Shown here in pieces: positions 33,087-42,280 of a stretch of 64,000 nt of DNA. Both the position numbers and the translations under genes were made by a program. This DNA is from Oscillospiraceae bacterium (lineage in GTDB: Bacteria > Bacillota > Clostridia > Oscillospirales > Oscillospiraceae): positions 62,001-126,000 of the forward strand of contig JAFZOI010000013.1 of the NCBI GenBank assembly GCA_017550645.1, given 5' to 3'. The notes under the pieces are model-generated. The model was not told where the DNA came from. It did no database searches and saw only the letters and a list, made by a program, of their open reading frames with translations. Position 1 is the stretch's first letter. Each line of letters begins with the position of its first letter.

Positions 33087-34505
33087 TCATTTCAGCGTAA
33101 GAGTAAAGACGAATTCGGTCCAGCCGTCCTTGCTGGTGACCTTGATATCCTCGCCGTAACCGGTAAGGATCGCTTTGACTATGTAGAGCCCGAGTCCCAC
33201 TCCGTCTCTGTCGAGGCTGCGGGAGCGGTCGCTCTTATGGAATCTGTCGAATATCATGGGAAGGTCGTCCTCGGGGATCGTCTCGCCCGTGTCGCCTATG
33301 GCGACGTTTGCCTTCTGATCCTGCTTCCATATCCTCAGCTTGACCGTCCCGCCCTCATGGGCGAACTTGACGGCGTTGTCGAGGATATTGTATATGACCT
33401 GCATGATCGTATCCGATTCGCCGCGGACGAGGACCTCCTCCTCGGGGAGCTCAACGACGACGTCGAGCTTCTTATCGTCCATTTTGGGTCCGAGCGCGAG
33501 CACGGCGTTGCGCGCGACCTCGGTCACATCGAATGAGGAATTGAGCAGCTTAGACGTGTCGACACTCTGCATGCGAGAAAGGTCGAGCATGCGCCTCACG
33601 AGCCTTGAAAGCCGCCTCGTCTCTTCGGCGATGATGGCGATGTATTTCTGCGAATCCTCCTGCGGTATCGTTCCGTCGAGAAGACCGTCCGCAAAGCCGG
33701 AGATGGTCGTCATCGGGGTCTTGAGCTCATGGGAGACGTTCGCGACGAATTCGCGTCTGTTGTTCTCGGCGGTCTCCATGGATCCCGCCATCATATTGAA
33801 GGCGTCGGCGAGTTCCTCGATCTCCTCTATGTTGCCGCCTTTGACGCGGACGTCGAACTGCCCCTTGGCGAGCTTGCCGGCAGCCTGCGCCATCTCGTGC
33901 AGCGGCGTCATCTGCCGCCTCGTGACGATCAAAGACGCCATGAGAGCGATAAGCAGGACGACCGAACCGACGAGCACGAACAGCGAGACTATAGGCCGCC
34001 AGAGCAATGTCATCGAGTCGGTGGAAACGGCGACGAATACGTAGCCTATGGCCCCGTCGCCCTGCGGCGCGGGGATCTGCACGCCGACGTAGTACATGCT
34101 GCCGTCATAATATCCGCCAAGCGTCCCCCGGGCCTCATAAAGCCCCTCTTCGGACACTTTCTCCAAAACGCCTTCCGGCAGTACGCAGCCGATATGGCGG
34201 CAGAAAAGGTCGCTGTCGGAGCAGGTCAGGACGTTCCCGTCCGTCCCTGCGAGCGAAATATGCACGTCCGACGACTTCGACACGGACAGGATGAGCATGC
34301 GTATATCCCAGTCGTCGAGCGATACCTCGGTGCTCTTGGCGGAGGTCGTGTCGGCGAGGACGTACGCCGTCGCGCGGAGCGTCTTTTTGTTCTCGTTGAC
34401 GGTGTAGTTGAAGCTCAGCCACGAAAACAGCACTACGTCGAGCAAAATGCTCAGCAGAACGATGCCGGCCGTCAGCGAGAAATTGCGCCAGTAAATGCTC
34501 TTCAT
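33087..34505 (-). CDS. Membrane sensor histidine kinase
   Basis: 472 residues. Two membrane helices (about 10-32 and 171-194) flank an extracytoplasmic domain of about 140 residues with three Cys (residues 95, 102 and 107). HAMP domain about 195-248, HisKA with His259 in ANVSHELKTPM, and a HATPase domain with NILDNAVKF and GVGLGLYIVK. It overlaps the response regulator stop by one base, so the two form a cognate pair. Confidence 0.93.
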   Translation of the reverse strand: MKSIYWRNFSLTAGIVLLSILLDVVLFSWLSFNYTVNENKKTLRATAYVLADTTSAKSTEVSLDDWDIRMLILSVSKSSDVHISLAGTDGNVLTCSDSDLFCRHIGCVLPEGVLEKVSEEGLYEARGTLGGYYDGSMYYVGVQIPAPQGDGAIGYVFVAVSTDSMTLLWRPIVSLFVLVGSVVLLIALMASLIVTRRQMTPLHEMAQAAGKLAKGQFDVRVKGGNIEEIEELADAFNMMAGSMETAENNRREFVANVSHELKTPMTTISGFADGLLDGTIPQEDSQKYIAIIAEETRRLSRLVRRMLDLSRMQSVDTSKLLNSSFDVTEVARNAVLALGPKMDDKKLDVVVELPEEEVLVRGESDTIMQVIYNILDNAVKFAHEGGTVKLRIWKQDQKANVAIGDTGETIPEDDLPMIFDRFHKSDRSRSLDRDGVGLGLYIVKAILTGYGEDIKVTSKDGWTEFVFTLTLK

Positions 34506-35197
34506 TACTGCTGGTCGGTCGTCTCGAATTTATATCCGACGCCCCAAACGGTCTTGAGGCACCATTTGTCGCTCACGCCCTCGAGCTTTTCGCGAAGGCG
34601 CTTTATATGTACGTCGACGGTCCTCGAGTCTCCGAAATAGTCGAAGCCCCAGACCTCGTCGAGGAGCTGATTTCTCGTATATACGCGGTTGGGCGATGAC
34701 GCCAGATGGTAAAGCAGCTCAAGCTCCTTGGGAGGCGTGTCGACCTTCTTCCCGTCCACGATCAGCTCATAGGAATCGAGATTAACGACGAGCTTGTCGT
34801 AGGTCAGCTTCTTCTGCCCGGCCTCGGCGGGAGCGTATCTGCGCATCACGGCGTGTATCCTCGCGAGCAGCTCCTTGACCTCGAATGGCTTGACTATGTA
34901 GTCGTCGGCGCCCATCTCAAGGCCGGAGACCTTGTCGAATGTCTCGCCCTTGGCCGTAAGCATGATGATGGGAACGGTCGAGGTCTGGCGTATGGCGCGG
35001 CACACGGCCCACCCGTCCATGACCGGAAGCATGATATCCAGCAAAATAAGATCAGGCTGGAACACCTTGGCCTCGGCAACGCCCGTGCCTCCGTCCGCCG
35101 CGCAGCGGACAGTAAAGCCGTCCTTTTCAAGGTAGAGCCTCAAAAGCTCGGCGATATTGGATTCGTCTTCGATGACAAGGACCTTTTTCGTATCCAT
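34505..35197 (-). CDS. OmpR/PhoB-family response regulator
   Basis: 230 residues. A receiver domain with Asp54 (LILLDIMLPVMDGW) and the conserved LTAKG and KPF motifs, then a winged-helix DNA-binding domain ending in VWGVGYKFE. First gene of a five-gene operon (regulator, kinase, HtrA-like, SLH glycosidase, YbaK). A palindrome overlaps its own promoter and could be an autoregulatory site. Confidence 0.94.
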   Translation of the reverse strand: MDTKKVLVIEDESNIAELLRLYLEKDGFTVRCAADGGTGVAEAKVFQPDLILLDIMLPVMDGWAVCRAIRQTSTVPIIMLTAKGETFDKVSGLEMGADDYIVKPFEVKELLARIHAVMRRYAPAEAGQKKLTYDKLVVNLDSYELIVDGKKVDTPPKELELLYHLASSPNRVYTRNQLLDEVWGFDYFGDSRTVDVHIKRLREKLEGVSDKWCLKTVWGVGYKFETTDQQ

Positions 35198-35214
35198 ATT
35201 TCATACCTCCGGAC

Positions 35215-35235
35215 TAGTTTAGACTATCTAAACTA
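35215..35235. promoter_or_regulatory. Palindromic operator-like site at the response-regulator promoter
   Basis: TAGTTTAGA (35215-35223), 3-bp spacer, TCTAAACTA (35227-35235): a perfect 9-bp inverted repeat that overlaps the -10 box and the likely transcription start. Confidence 0.55.
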
Positions 35236-35260
35236 TATAATAGATGAGTTGAAGCGTCAA
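35232..35260 (-). promoter_or_regulatory. Sigma-A promoter of the two-component operon
   Basis: TTGACG (35260-35255), 17-bp spacer, TATAGT (35237-35232) on the minus strand, about 35 bp before the ATG. Confidence 0.65.
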
Positions 35261-35335
35261 TAGTGAACAGTTTTCGCCCCTTTGGTAAATTTAGTGTTAA
35301 CAAGCGGCGGAGCTGCGGTCTTTTCGGCGCGGCAC

Positions 35336-35365
35336 TTGAAAAACGGCGCCGGGTGATAGTATACT
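35336..35365 (+). promoter_or_regulatory. Promoter of glpK
   Basis: TTGAAA (35336-35341), 18-bp spacer, TATACT (35360-35365), 62 bp before the ATG at 35428. Confidence 0.6.
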
Positions 35366-35427
35366 GGATACGGCGTCCGGCGCGGCCGACACAGACAAAT
35401 CCCGCCCGCCGGAGCGGAGGCAGAAGC

Positions 35428-36918
35428 ATGGCAACGTATATCCTTTCGATCGATCAGGGCACGACGAGCAGCCGCGCCATCATCTTCGACCGCGATCAGA
35501 ACATAGTCGCGACCGCGCAGAAGGAATTTACGCAGATATATCCCAAAGCGGGCTGGGTCGAGCACGACCCGATGGAGATTTACAGCGGGGTCGTCTCCGT
35601 GCTCTCCGAGGTCCTCGCCCGCTCCGAAATAGACATCAACGAGCTCGCGGCTATAGGCGTCACGAATCAGCGCGAGACGACCGTCGTCTGGGATAAGGAG
35701 ACGGGGCTTCCCGTTTATAACGCCATAGTCTGGCAGTGCCGCAGGACGAGCGGGATATGCGACGAACTCAAGTCGCTCGGGCTCGAGGACTATATCAAGA
35801 AGACGACAGGCCTCGTCATCGACGCCTACTTTTCGGGCACGAAGATAAAATGGATACTAGACAATGTAGACGGCGCGAGAAAGCTTGCCGACGAGGGCAG
35901 GCTCCTCTTCGGAACGATAGACACATGGCTCGTCTGGAAGCTCACCAAGGGGCAGGCGCACGTCACGGACTACACCAACGCCTCGCGCACGATGATCTTT
36001 GACATACATAACCTCAGATGGGACAGAAAGCTCCTCGACGTGCTCGGCATTCCCGAGAGCATGCTCCCGCGCGTCTGCGACTCCTCCGAGGTCTACGGCA
36101 CCTGCCGCCTGCTCGACAGGGACGTCCCGATAGCTGGCATAGCCGGCGATCAGCAGGCGGCTCTCTTCGGGCAGGGCTGCTTTAATCCCGGCGACGCGAA
36201 AAATACCTACGGGACCGGCTGCTTCCTGCTTATGAACACGGGCTCCGAGCCCGTCGAATCCAAACACGGCCTGCTCACTACGATAGCGATAGGCCTTAAC
36301 GGCAAGGTGCAGTACGCGCTCGAGGGTTCCGTCTTTGTCGGCGGCGCGGTCGTACAGTGGCTTCGCGACGAACTTCACTTCATCGAGACGGCTCCGGAGG
36401 CCGAGACGATGGCGAAAAAAGTCCCCGATACGGGCGGAGTGTATTTCGTTCCCGCCTTCACGGGGCTCGGCGCGCCGTATTGGGACATGTACGCCCGCGG
36501 CGCGATAGTCGGAATCACGCGCGGGACGAAGCCCGAGCACATAATCCGCGCGGCGCAGGAGGCCATAGCCTATCAGTCGATGGACCTCGTCAACGCCATG
36601 GAAAAGGACTGCGGAAGGACGCTCGCCGAGCTCAAGGTCGACGGCGGCGCGTGCAGGGACAGCTTTCTGATGCAGTTTCAGGCGGACATACTCGGCAAGA
36701 CCGTCAAGAGGCCCGTCATACGCGAGACGACGGCGCTCGGCGCGGCGTACCTCGCTGGTCTCGCGGTCGGCGTCTGGCAAAGCACGGACGAGATAAGCAA
36801 AATATGGAGCTGCGACAGAGTCTTTGACAGCTTCATGGACTCCGCCGAGAGGGCAAAGCTCAGGCGCGGCTGGTCCCGCGCGGTCGGACGCAGCCTCGAC
36901 TGGGAGGAGCACGACTAA
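35428..36918 (+). CDS. glpK: Glycerol kinase
   Basis: 496 residues, full FGGY-family length. N-terminal [15 protein letters not shown] phosphate-binding loop, [13 protein letters not shown], the IVWQCRRT substrate region, [10 protein letters not shown] and the C-terminal [18 protein letters not shown] signature. It phosphorylates glycerol to glycerol 3-phosphate. The usual Gram-positive partners (glpF, glpD) are not next to it. The ATG at 35428 follows GGAGCGGAGG; the open frame further upstream is not needed. Confidence 0.96.
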   Translation: MATYILSIDQGTTSSRAIIFDRDQNIVATAQKEFTQIYPKAGWVEHDPMEIYSGVVSVLSEVLARSEIDINELAAIGVTNQRETTVVWDKETGLPVYNAIVWQCRRTSGICDELKSLGLEDYIKKTTGLVIDAYFSGTKIKWILDNVDGARKLADEGRLLFGTIDTWLVWKLTKGQAHVTDYTNASRTMIFDIHNLRWDRKLLDVLGIPESMLPRVCDSSEVYGTCRLLDRDVPIAGIAGDQQAALFGQGCFNPGDAKNTYGTGCFLLMNTGSEPVESKHGLLTTIAIGLNGKVQYALEGSVFVGGAVVQWLRDELHFIETAPEAETMAKKVPDTGGVYFVPAFTGLGAPYWDMYARGAIVGITRGTKPEHIIRAAQEAIAYQSMDLVNAMEKDCGRTLAELKVDGGACRDSFLMQFQADILGKTVKRPVIRETTALGAAYLAGLAVGVWQSTDEISKIWSCDRVFDSFMDSAERAKLRRGWSRAVGRSLDWEEHD

Positions 36919-36923
36919 AAATC

Positions 36924-36957
36924 AAAAAACCGCAGGGAGTTCTCCCTGCGGTTTTTC
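36924..36957. terminator. Bidirectional terminator between glpK and rplL
   Basis: AAAAAACCGCAGGGA (36924-36938), short loop, TCCCTGCGGTTTTT. A and T runs on both sides serve both convergent units. Confidence 0.9.
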
Positions 36958-36970
36958 TTTAAGTCGATAC

Positions 36971-37342
36971 TTACTTGAGTTCGACCTTGGCGCCGACGGC
37001 CTCGAGCTTGGACTTGAGTTCCTCGGCCTCTTCCTTGGAAGCGCCTTCCTTGATCTTGGCGGGGATGCCCTCGACGAGAGCCTTCGCCTCGGCAAGGCCG
37101 AGACCGGTGATCCCGCGGACTTCCTTGATGACCTTGATCTTCTCAGCGCCGAAGTCGGTCATGACGACGTCGAACTCGGTCTTCTCTTCAACGGCGGCGG
37201 CGGCCACGGGGGCGGCGGCCACGGCGGCGGCAGCGGCGGAAACGCCGAAGGTCTCCTCAAGAGCGTGGACCAGCTCGGAGAGCTCGAGAACGCTGAGAGC
37301 CTTAACTTCTTCGATCATAGCATTGACTTTTTCGCTAGCCAT
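36971..37342 (-). CDS. rplL: 50S ribosomal protein L7/L12
   Basis: 123 residues. N-terminal dimerisation helices ([22 protein letters not shown]), an Ala-rich hinge (about residues 35-52) and the C-terminal [24 protein letters not shown] factor-binding domain. Second gene of the rplJ-rplL unit. Confidence 0.97.
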   Translation of the reverse strand: MASEKVNAMIEEVKALSVLELSELVHALEETFGVSAAAAAVAAAPVAAAAVEEKTEFDVVMTDFGAEKIKVIKEVRGITGLGLAEAKALVEGIPAKIKEGASKEEAEELKSKLEAVGAKVELK

Positions 37343-37381
37343 TTTGATTTTCCTCCTAAAATTCTTGTTGTCGTTGCAGCG

Positions 37382-37912
37382 TTACTCGGCTGCGGGGGCT
37401 TCGGCGGCGGGGGCCGCGCCGTTCTTTTCCGCGATCTGATTGAGCACTACGGCGAGGCTCGTGATCGGAGCGAGCAGAGTCCCGAAGACCTGGGAGTAAA
37501 GGGCGTCCTTGGAAGGAAGCGCGGATATCTCCTTGATCTCGGCGTCGCTGAGGATCTTGCCGTCCATGAAGGCGGCCTTGATGTTGAAAACATCGTTGAG
37601 CTTGTCGGAGTAGTCGCTGATGATACGGAAGGGAGCGATGGGGTCGCCGGTGCTGGTCGCGAGAGCCGTTGTGCCATGCAGGACCGGATCGAGATCCTTC
37701 ATGCCGCAGTCGTCGAGAGCGAAGCGAGTGAGAGTATTCTTGATGACGGAATACTCGACATCATTCTTGCGGAGTTCCGCGCGCAGCTCGGTGTCCTGGG
37801 CGACGTTGATGCCCTTGTAGTCCACGAGCACGCCGGAGCCGGCATTCTTGATGCGCTCGACAAGCGCAGCAACGACAGCCTGCTTCTCGCTGAGAACTTT
37901 TGCGTTCGGCAT
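37382..37912 (-). CDS. rplJ: 50S ribosomal protein L10
   Basis: 176 residues. VLVDYKGINVAQDTELRAELRK and NTLTRFAL are typical of L10. The Ala/Glu-rich C-terminus is the L7/L12-binding region. The ATG at 37912 follows GGAGGTG; the open frame upstream lies in the L10 leader. Expression is probably controlled by L10 binding to that leader. Confidence 0.96.
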   Translation of the reverse strand: MPNAKVLSEKQAVVAALVERIKNAGSGVLVDYKGINVAQDTELRAELRKNDVEYSVIKNTLTRFALDDCGMKDLDPVLHGTTALATSTGDPIAPFRIISDYSDKLNDVFNIKAAFMDGKILSDAEIKEISALPSKDALYSQVFGTLLAPITSLAVVLNQIAEKNGAAPAAEAPAAE

Positions 37913-37924
37913 GTTTACACCTCC

Positions 37925-38058
37925 GGGTATTCTTTCGCGCCCAAAAAGAAAATCCTTATGCCCGGAAAGACATAAGGACAGAAAGCGATCAATGAAAAGA
38001 TTGACGCCGTCCTCGGCGGGACTTACGGCTTTCGCCACCCGCTGTCTTTGGAGCGCTT
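37925..38058 (-). ncRNA. Ribosomal protein L10 leader
   Basis: Upstream of rplJ the minus strand shows the L10-leader core ACAGCGGGTGGCG...GTCCCGCCGAGG. It is followed by a hairpin TCCTTATG...CATAAGGA with a T-rich tail (about 37945-37980) just before the Shine-Dalgarno. In this family, excess L10(L12)4 binds the core and favours termination. Confidence 0.88.
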
Positions 38059-38062
38059 GGTT

Positions 38063-38091
38063 ATATTATCAGTAATATCCTGCGTTGTCAA
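38063..38091 (-). promoter_or_regulatory. Sigma-A promoter of rplJL
   Basis: Consensus TTGACA (38091-38086), 17-bp spacer, TAATAT (38068-38063) on the minus strand. It is back to back with the promoter of the LTA-synthase-like gene. Confidence 0.85.
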
Positions 38092-38127
38092 CTCTTTTTT
38101 AAGATTTCTATAAAAAGATCTCATTTC

Positions 38128-38156
38128 TTGAATCTTGGCGAGCGATGGAGTATAAT
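38128..38156 (+). promoter_or_regulatory. Sigma-A promoter of the LTA-synthase-like gene
   Basis: TTGAAT (38128-38133), 17-bp spacer, TATAAT (38151-38156), 33 bp before the ATG. Confidence 0.75.
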
Positions 38157-38189
38157 CCGTTCATCTTCTGTCCCATACGGAGGCAAATC

Positions 38190-40112
38190 ATGATCAAGCA
38201 GCGCGCAAAAGCATCCGACGTCCTCGGGGCAAGGCCTTTGGCTTCAACCGTCGTATTGGCCCTTGTGCTGTCTCTTATCCTCGAGGTTTTGAACCAGCGC
38301 TCGTTCGGAGGCCTGTTCCGAATGCTCGCCGGCTCCCCTGCCGTCTTTGCCTCAAACTTTCTTATCGTCCTTTTTACGTTTTCTCTTACGCTGCTTTTCA
38401 GAAGAAGAGTATTTGCCGTCACGCTTGTCGGCGTCGTCTGGCTGTTTCTCGGAATAACGGATTTCTTCACTCTGACGCTGCGAGGCACCCCCTTTTCCGC
38501 GCGCGATCTCATGCTGCTCGCCTCTTTCTTCGAGGTCGCGGGCGTGTACTTCAAGGTCTGGCACATGATCCTGATGGCGGTGTTTGTCGCAGGTATCGTC
38601 GTGCTTTTTGTTTTCATCTTCCGCAGAGCGGGAAAGAGCGCGCTCCTGTCTCCCCTGCGCAGGGTCCTTACCGTCTGCTCGGCCGCTCTTCTCGCGGCTG
38701 CCGCCTGCGTTTACATGGGGCTCACATATGACCTGAACGGAGATTTTCTTTTCATAAACGACGCTTACGAGACCTGCGGTTTCCCCTACTGTTTTTCATG
38801 CAGTATATTCCAGAACGGAATCGCAAGACCCCGCGGCTATTCCGGCGACGAGGTAAGTCAGATAGTCTGCGATATCGATCCGGAGCCGGACGGCGTCCTT
38901 CCGAACGTCATCTTCGTGCAGCTTGAATCCTTCATCGATCCTTCAGAGATAAAGGGCATGACCTTCGACGAGGATCCCGTACCCAATTTCACGAAGCTGA
39001 AAGCGGAATGCCCTTCGGGATATCTGTCCGTCCCCACTATAGGCGGAGGGACCGTAAACACGGAATTCGAAGTGCTGACGGGGATGAACATCGACTATTT
39101 CGGTATCGGCGAGTACCCGTACGAATCCGTTTTGAAGGACACCCCCTGCGAATCGCTGGCTTATATTCTCTCCGATCTAACGCCGCACGCGATACACGAT
39201 CACAGCGGCAGCTTCTATGACAGGAACGTCGTTTACTCAAATCTCGGCTTTGAGACGTTTACTTCGCTGGAATACATGTTGGGAGTGACCGTCAACGAAG
39301 CCGGATGGGCCGAGGACCGCATACTGACGAAGTATATCCGCGAGGCGCTCGATTCGACCGAGGGCCGGGACTTCATATTCGCAGTCTCCGTCCAGGCGCA
39401 CGGGAAATACCCCGAAGACGAGGACGAGCCCGATGACGGCGACGATTACAGGGGAATGGATTACTACGTCAGCCAGCTCTCCGGCACCGACGGGTTCATA
39501 GGCGAATTGACGGATTATCTCAGGACGCGCCGCGAGCCCACCGTCGTCGTATTCTATGGCGACCACCTGCCGTCGTTGGGGCTCTCGGACGAGGATCTCG
39601 CCTCCGGAACGCTGTATAAGACCGAATACGTGGTCTGGCACAACATGCGCGCTCTGAGCGGCGCGGACGAAGATATCGAAGCCTACAGGCTCGGAGCAAG
39701 GGCGTTCGAGCTCATAGGCTTCAGCGGAGGCATCTTACCGGAATATCACAGGGCAAATTACGGCGCCGATGAATACTGCGACGGTCTTGAAATGCTTCAG
39801 TACGATCTGCTTTACGGCGACAGGCACGCATATCGCGGCGAGGAGCCCGAACCGACCGACCTTCGTATGGGGCTCGACGAGATAAAAATAACTTCCGCAG
39901 AGACACGCTCTGGGAAGTCATTCATATACGGGGAAAACTTTACGCCGTTCAGCGTAGTAACGATAAACGGGAACAGGCGTGCGACCGAGTTTATCTCACC
40001 GTCCTGCCTTGCCGTCTCAGTTTCGCCGGCTCCGGGCGATGAGATCGCCGTAGTCCAGCTGGCGACCGACAGAGTCGAGCTGAGCAAAACGGCCGTCTAC
40101 GTATTCAAATAG
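38190..40112 (+). CDS. Lipoteichoic acid synthase-like sulfatase-superfamily protein
   Basis: 640 residues. Five membrane helices in the first 180 residues, then an extracellular alkaline-phosphatase/sulfatase fold. Metal and nucleophile residues are visible: Glu246 in VQLES, Thr288 in GGGTVNTE and GDHLPS near 457. These match glycerol-phosphate transferases such as LtaS. An additional C-terminal Ig-like segment of about 85 residues (ITSAETRSGKSF...) follows. GGAGG precedes the ATG at 38190. Its stop is 2 bp from the convergent rsmE stop. Confidence 0.85.
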   Translation: MIKQRAKASDVLGARPLASTVVLALVLSLILEVLNQRSFGGLFRMLAGSPAVFASNFLIVLFTFSLTLLFRRRVFAVTLVGVVWLFLGITDFFTLTLRGTPFSARDLMLLASFFEVAGVYFKVWHMILMAVFVAGIVVLFVFIFRRAGKSALLSPLRRVLTVCSAALLAAAACVYMGLTYDLNGDFLFINDAYETCGFPYCFSCSIFQNGIARPRGYSGDEVSQIVCDIDPEPDGVLPNVIFVQLESFIDPSEIKGMTFDEDPVPNFTKLKAECPSGYLSVPTIGGGTVNTEFEVLTGMNIDYFGIGEYPYESVLKDTPCESLAYILSDLTPHAIHDHSGSFYDRNVVYSNLGFETFTSLEYMLGVTVNEAGWAEDRILTKYIREALDSTEGRDFIFAVSVQAHGKYPEDEDEPDDGDDYRGMDYYVSQLSGTDGFIGELTDYLRTRREPTVVVFYGDHLPSLGLSDEDLASGTLYKTEYVVWHNMRALSGADEDIEAYRLGARAFELIGFSGGILPEYHRANYGADEYCDGLEMLQYDLLYGDRHAYRGEEPEPTDLRMGLDEIKITSAETRSGKSFIYGENFTPFSVVTINGNRRATEFISPSCLAVSVSPAPGDEIAVVQLATDRVELSKTAVYVFK

Positions 40113-40114
40113 CA

Positions 40115-40843
40115 TCAGCCGAGGTTCCCCGTCAGAAGCATGACGGAGGAGACGGCTATGGCCGGCGCAGTCTCGCAGCGGAGTATACGTGCCCCGAGCG
40201 TCGCCGTAATAAAACGCATATCGGCGGCGCGGGCAGCCTCCGAAGGCTCGAAGCCTCCCTCGGGGCCCGTTATGACGGATACGGAGGCGGGCTTAGCTGC
40301 GATGACGTCGCGCAGAGACTCTCCTCCCTCTTCATAGAAGAAAAGGGCGAGTTCGTTTCTTGACGCTTCAAGGAGCATGTCGTCATAAGACGAGACAAAG
40401 CGGACTTCGGGTATGATCCCCCTTCCGCACTGCTTGGCGGCCTCCTCGGCTATGCGCGCGAGGCGGGCGCATTTTTTCGAGGCGGATATATCGTCCGGGC
40501 GGCTCACGCAGCGCTCGGAGGGATAGAAGACTATGCTCTTCGCGCCGAGCTCGACCGTCTTCTGGACTATCGTCTCGGTCTTGTCGCCCTTGGGCCACGC
40601 GGCGTATACGGTAACGTCGACGTCCGGCTCCCCCGCGCTCGGCGCCTTGCCGATTATCTCGGCCTCGACCGTCCCGGGAGACGAGCTTTTGACGCGGCAG
40701 GAATAATCCGTGCCCTTCCCGTCGCACACGACGACTATCTCTCCCTTGCGGAGGCGCAGGACCTTGGCATGCTCCGCGTCTTTGCCGTTTATATAGGCTA
40801 TGCCGCCGAAAATGTTGCTCGCGGCTACGAAAAATCTGGCCAT
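40115..40843 (-). CDS. rsmE: 16S rRNA (uracil(1498)-N(3))-methyltransferase
   Basis: 242 residues. An N-terminal PUA-like domain (DAEHAKVLRLRKGE) and a C-terminal SPOUT knot (VSVITGPEGGFEPSE, LGARILRCETAPAIA). The ATG at 40843 is preceded by GGAG; the longer open frame is not supported. It diverges from the ferritin-like gene. Confidence 0.93.
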   Translation of the reverse strand: MARFFVAASNIFGGIAYINGKDAEHAKVLRLRKGEIVVVCDGKGTDYSCRVKSSSPGTVEAEIIGKAPSAGEPDVDVTVYAAWPKGDKTETIVQKTVELGAKSIVFYPSERCVSRPDDISASKKCARLARIAEEAAKQCGRGIIPEVRFVSSYDDMLLEASRNELALFFYEEGGESLRDVIAAKPASVSVITGPEGGFEPSEAARAADMRFITATLGARILRCETAPAIAVSSVMLLTGNLG

Positions 40844-40902
40844 TCGTCTCCGACCTTTCGCGCCCCGCGCACGGTGCGGCGCGCGGAGCATAGGATGTAC
40901 GG

Positions 40903-41382
40903 GTGATAAACTTGAAGTCTGAAAATGAAATATTCGATTCCGTCTGGGAACGCGTCTCCGGCTCCCCCGCTCCGAAAGCATACGACGAGCGCGGCGAGAC
41001 CGAGGCGTTTATACGGGACGAGCTCGCCGACGCGGCGAAATACGCCTATTTGGCGCGGATGTGCGGGAATACTTTCGCCTCGCGGACGCTGCGGCGTATC
41101 TCGGCCGACGAAGCATCGCACGTCAGAAAACTGAGGACTGCGTACTATCTCGCTTACGGCGAGAGCCCGTCCGTAAAGCCCGGGCCCGTCGAGAAGCCCG
41201 CAAACCTGCTCGGAACTCTGCGGCGCGCCTACTGGGAGGAGACCGAGGGAGAAAAGAGATACCGTGAAGCGGCGAAGCGCACGGGAAAAGAGCTTTATTC
41301 CGAGCTCGCCTCGGACGAAGCCGCGCACGCATCGGAGCTGTCGCGGATCATCTCCATACTGCTCGGGGGTCAGCCCTCGTAG
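40903..41382 (+). CDS. Ferritin-like/rubrerythrin-type helical protein
   Basis: 159 residues, GTG start. A four-helix layout with carboxylate/His motifs typical of di-iron ferritin-like proteins: DELADAAKYAYLA, SADEASHVRKL, EETEGEKRYREAA and ASDEAAHASELS. It lacks a rubredoxin domain. A role in oxidative defence or metal handling is possible. Its 3' end overlaps the convergent cdd gene by 13 bp. Confidence 0.72.
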   Translation: MINLKSENEIFDSVWERVSGSPAPKAYDERGETEAFIRDELADAAKYAYLARMCGNTFASRTLRRISADEASHVRKLRTAYYLAYGESPSVKPGPVEKPANLLGTLRRAYWEETEGEKRYREAAKRTGKELYSELASDEAAHASELSRIISILLGGQPS

Positions 41383-41762
41383 GCCTCGAATGGGTGCGGG
41401 AGGAGCTGGCTGAGGCGGTAGCTCGTATAGCGGCCGTCCCCCCTCGCGCTGAGTATCTCGATATCCGAGCTGAACTCGGAGATAAACTGCCTGCACATGC
41501 CGCAGGGCATGCAGTAGGTCTCGCTGTCGGCGGCTACGGCGAGCATGACGAAGCCCTTGCGGCGGCCGTCGCTTATCGCCTTGGAAAAGGCGACGCGCTC
41601 AGCGCATATCGTCGCGCCGAAGGAGGCGTTTTCGACGTTGCAGCCGGTATATACCGTCCCGTCCGAGCAGAGCAGCGCGGCGCCGACCTTGAAGCCGGAA
41701 TAGGGCGCCCACGCGTTCTCCGAGGCGGCGAACGCGGCATTGATGAGTTCTCTGTCAGTCAT
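41370..41762 (-). CDS. cdd: Cytidine deaminase
   Basis: 130 residues. Zinc-dependent deaminase with CAE (Cys53, Glu55) and PCGMC (Cys87, Cys90), the normal tetrameric CDA length. The ATG at 41762 is 6 bp after GGGGAGG; a second ATG at 41768 abuts the Shine-Dalgarno and is unlikely. It overlaps the end of the GtrA-like gene by 8 bp. Confidence 0.95.
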   Translation of the reverse strand: MTDRELINAAFAASENAWAPYSGFKVGAALLCSDGTVYTGCNVENASFGATICAERVAFSKAISDGRRKGFVMLAVAADSETYCMPCGMCRQFISEFSSDIEILSARGDGRYTSYRLSQLLPHPFEAYEG

Positions 41763-42249
41763 TTTCATCCTCCCCTTCCGTAGACTCCGGTTCTCCGGGG
41801 ACGTTCTCCTCAAGCGGAGTCGCCTCCGTCGAAGCGGGGTCTTTGTCTTTTCTGAAAACGAAGAATCTGTAACCGAGGAAATTGATAAGCGTGACGACGA
41901 TCTGAGCAAGTATCTTCGCAATATACTCGTTCAGTCCGGCTCCGGTCAGCAGGTGCAGGACCAGCGTGCTCGATCCGAGCGAGAGAAGGTTTACGATCAG
42001 GAACTTAAAGACCTGCATAAATACGTTGGCCGAGTTCTCTTTTCGGAATGTGATGTTGCGGTTGAGCACGAATCCGGAGATAAAACCGGCTACATAGCCG
42101 AGGACATGCGATATTTCCGGAGAGAGATGAAGCAGCTCATGCGCTCCGGTAAAGACAAGAAAGTCCAGCAGAGTGTTGAAGCAGCCTATAATGGCATACA
42201 GAATGAACGATCTGAACTTATGCCATATTTTCAGGATAAAAGCTTTCAA
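41755..42249 (-). CDS. GtrA-like membrane protein
   Basis: 164 residues. Four membrane helices (about 14-34, 42-64, 80-100 and 107-128), FILYAIIGCFNTLLDFLVF at the N-terminus and GYVAGFISGFVLNRNITF, both typical of the GtrA family (polyprenyl-linked sugar flipping or anchoring). An acidic Pro/Glu-rich tail follows. No glycosyltransferase is adjacent, so its pathway is unknown. Confidence 0.82.
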   Translation of the reverse strand: MKAFILKIWHKFRSFILYAIIGCFNTLLDFLVFTGAHELLHLSPEISHVLGYVAGFISGFVLNRNITFRKENSANVFMQVFKFLIVNLLSLGSSTLVLHLLTGAGLNEYIAKILAQIVVTLINFLGYRFFVFRKDKDPASTEATPLEENVPGEPESTEGEDEND

Positions 42250-42280
42250 CGCTTTCTCTCTCCCCTTTATGCCCTGCGAT

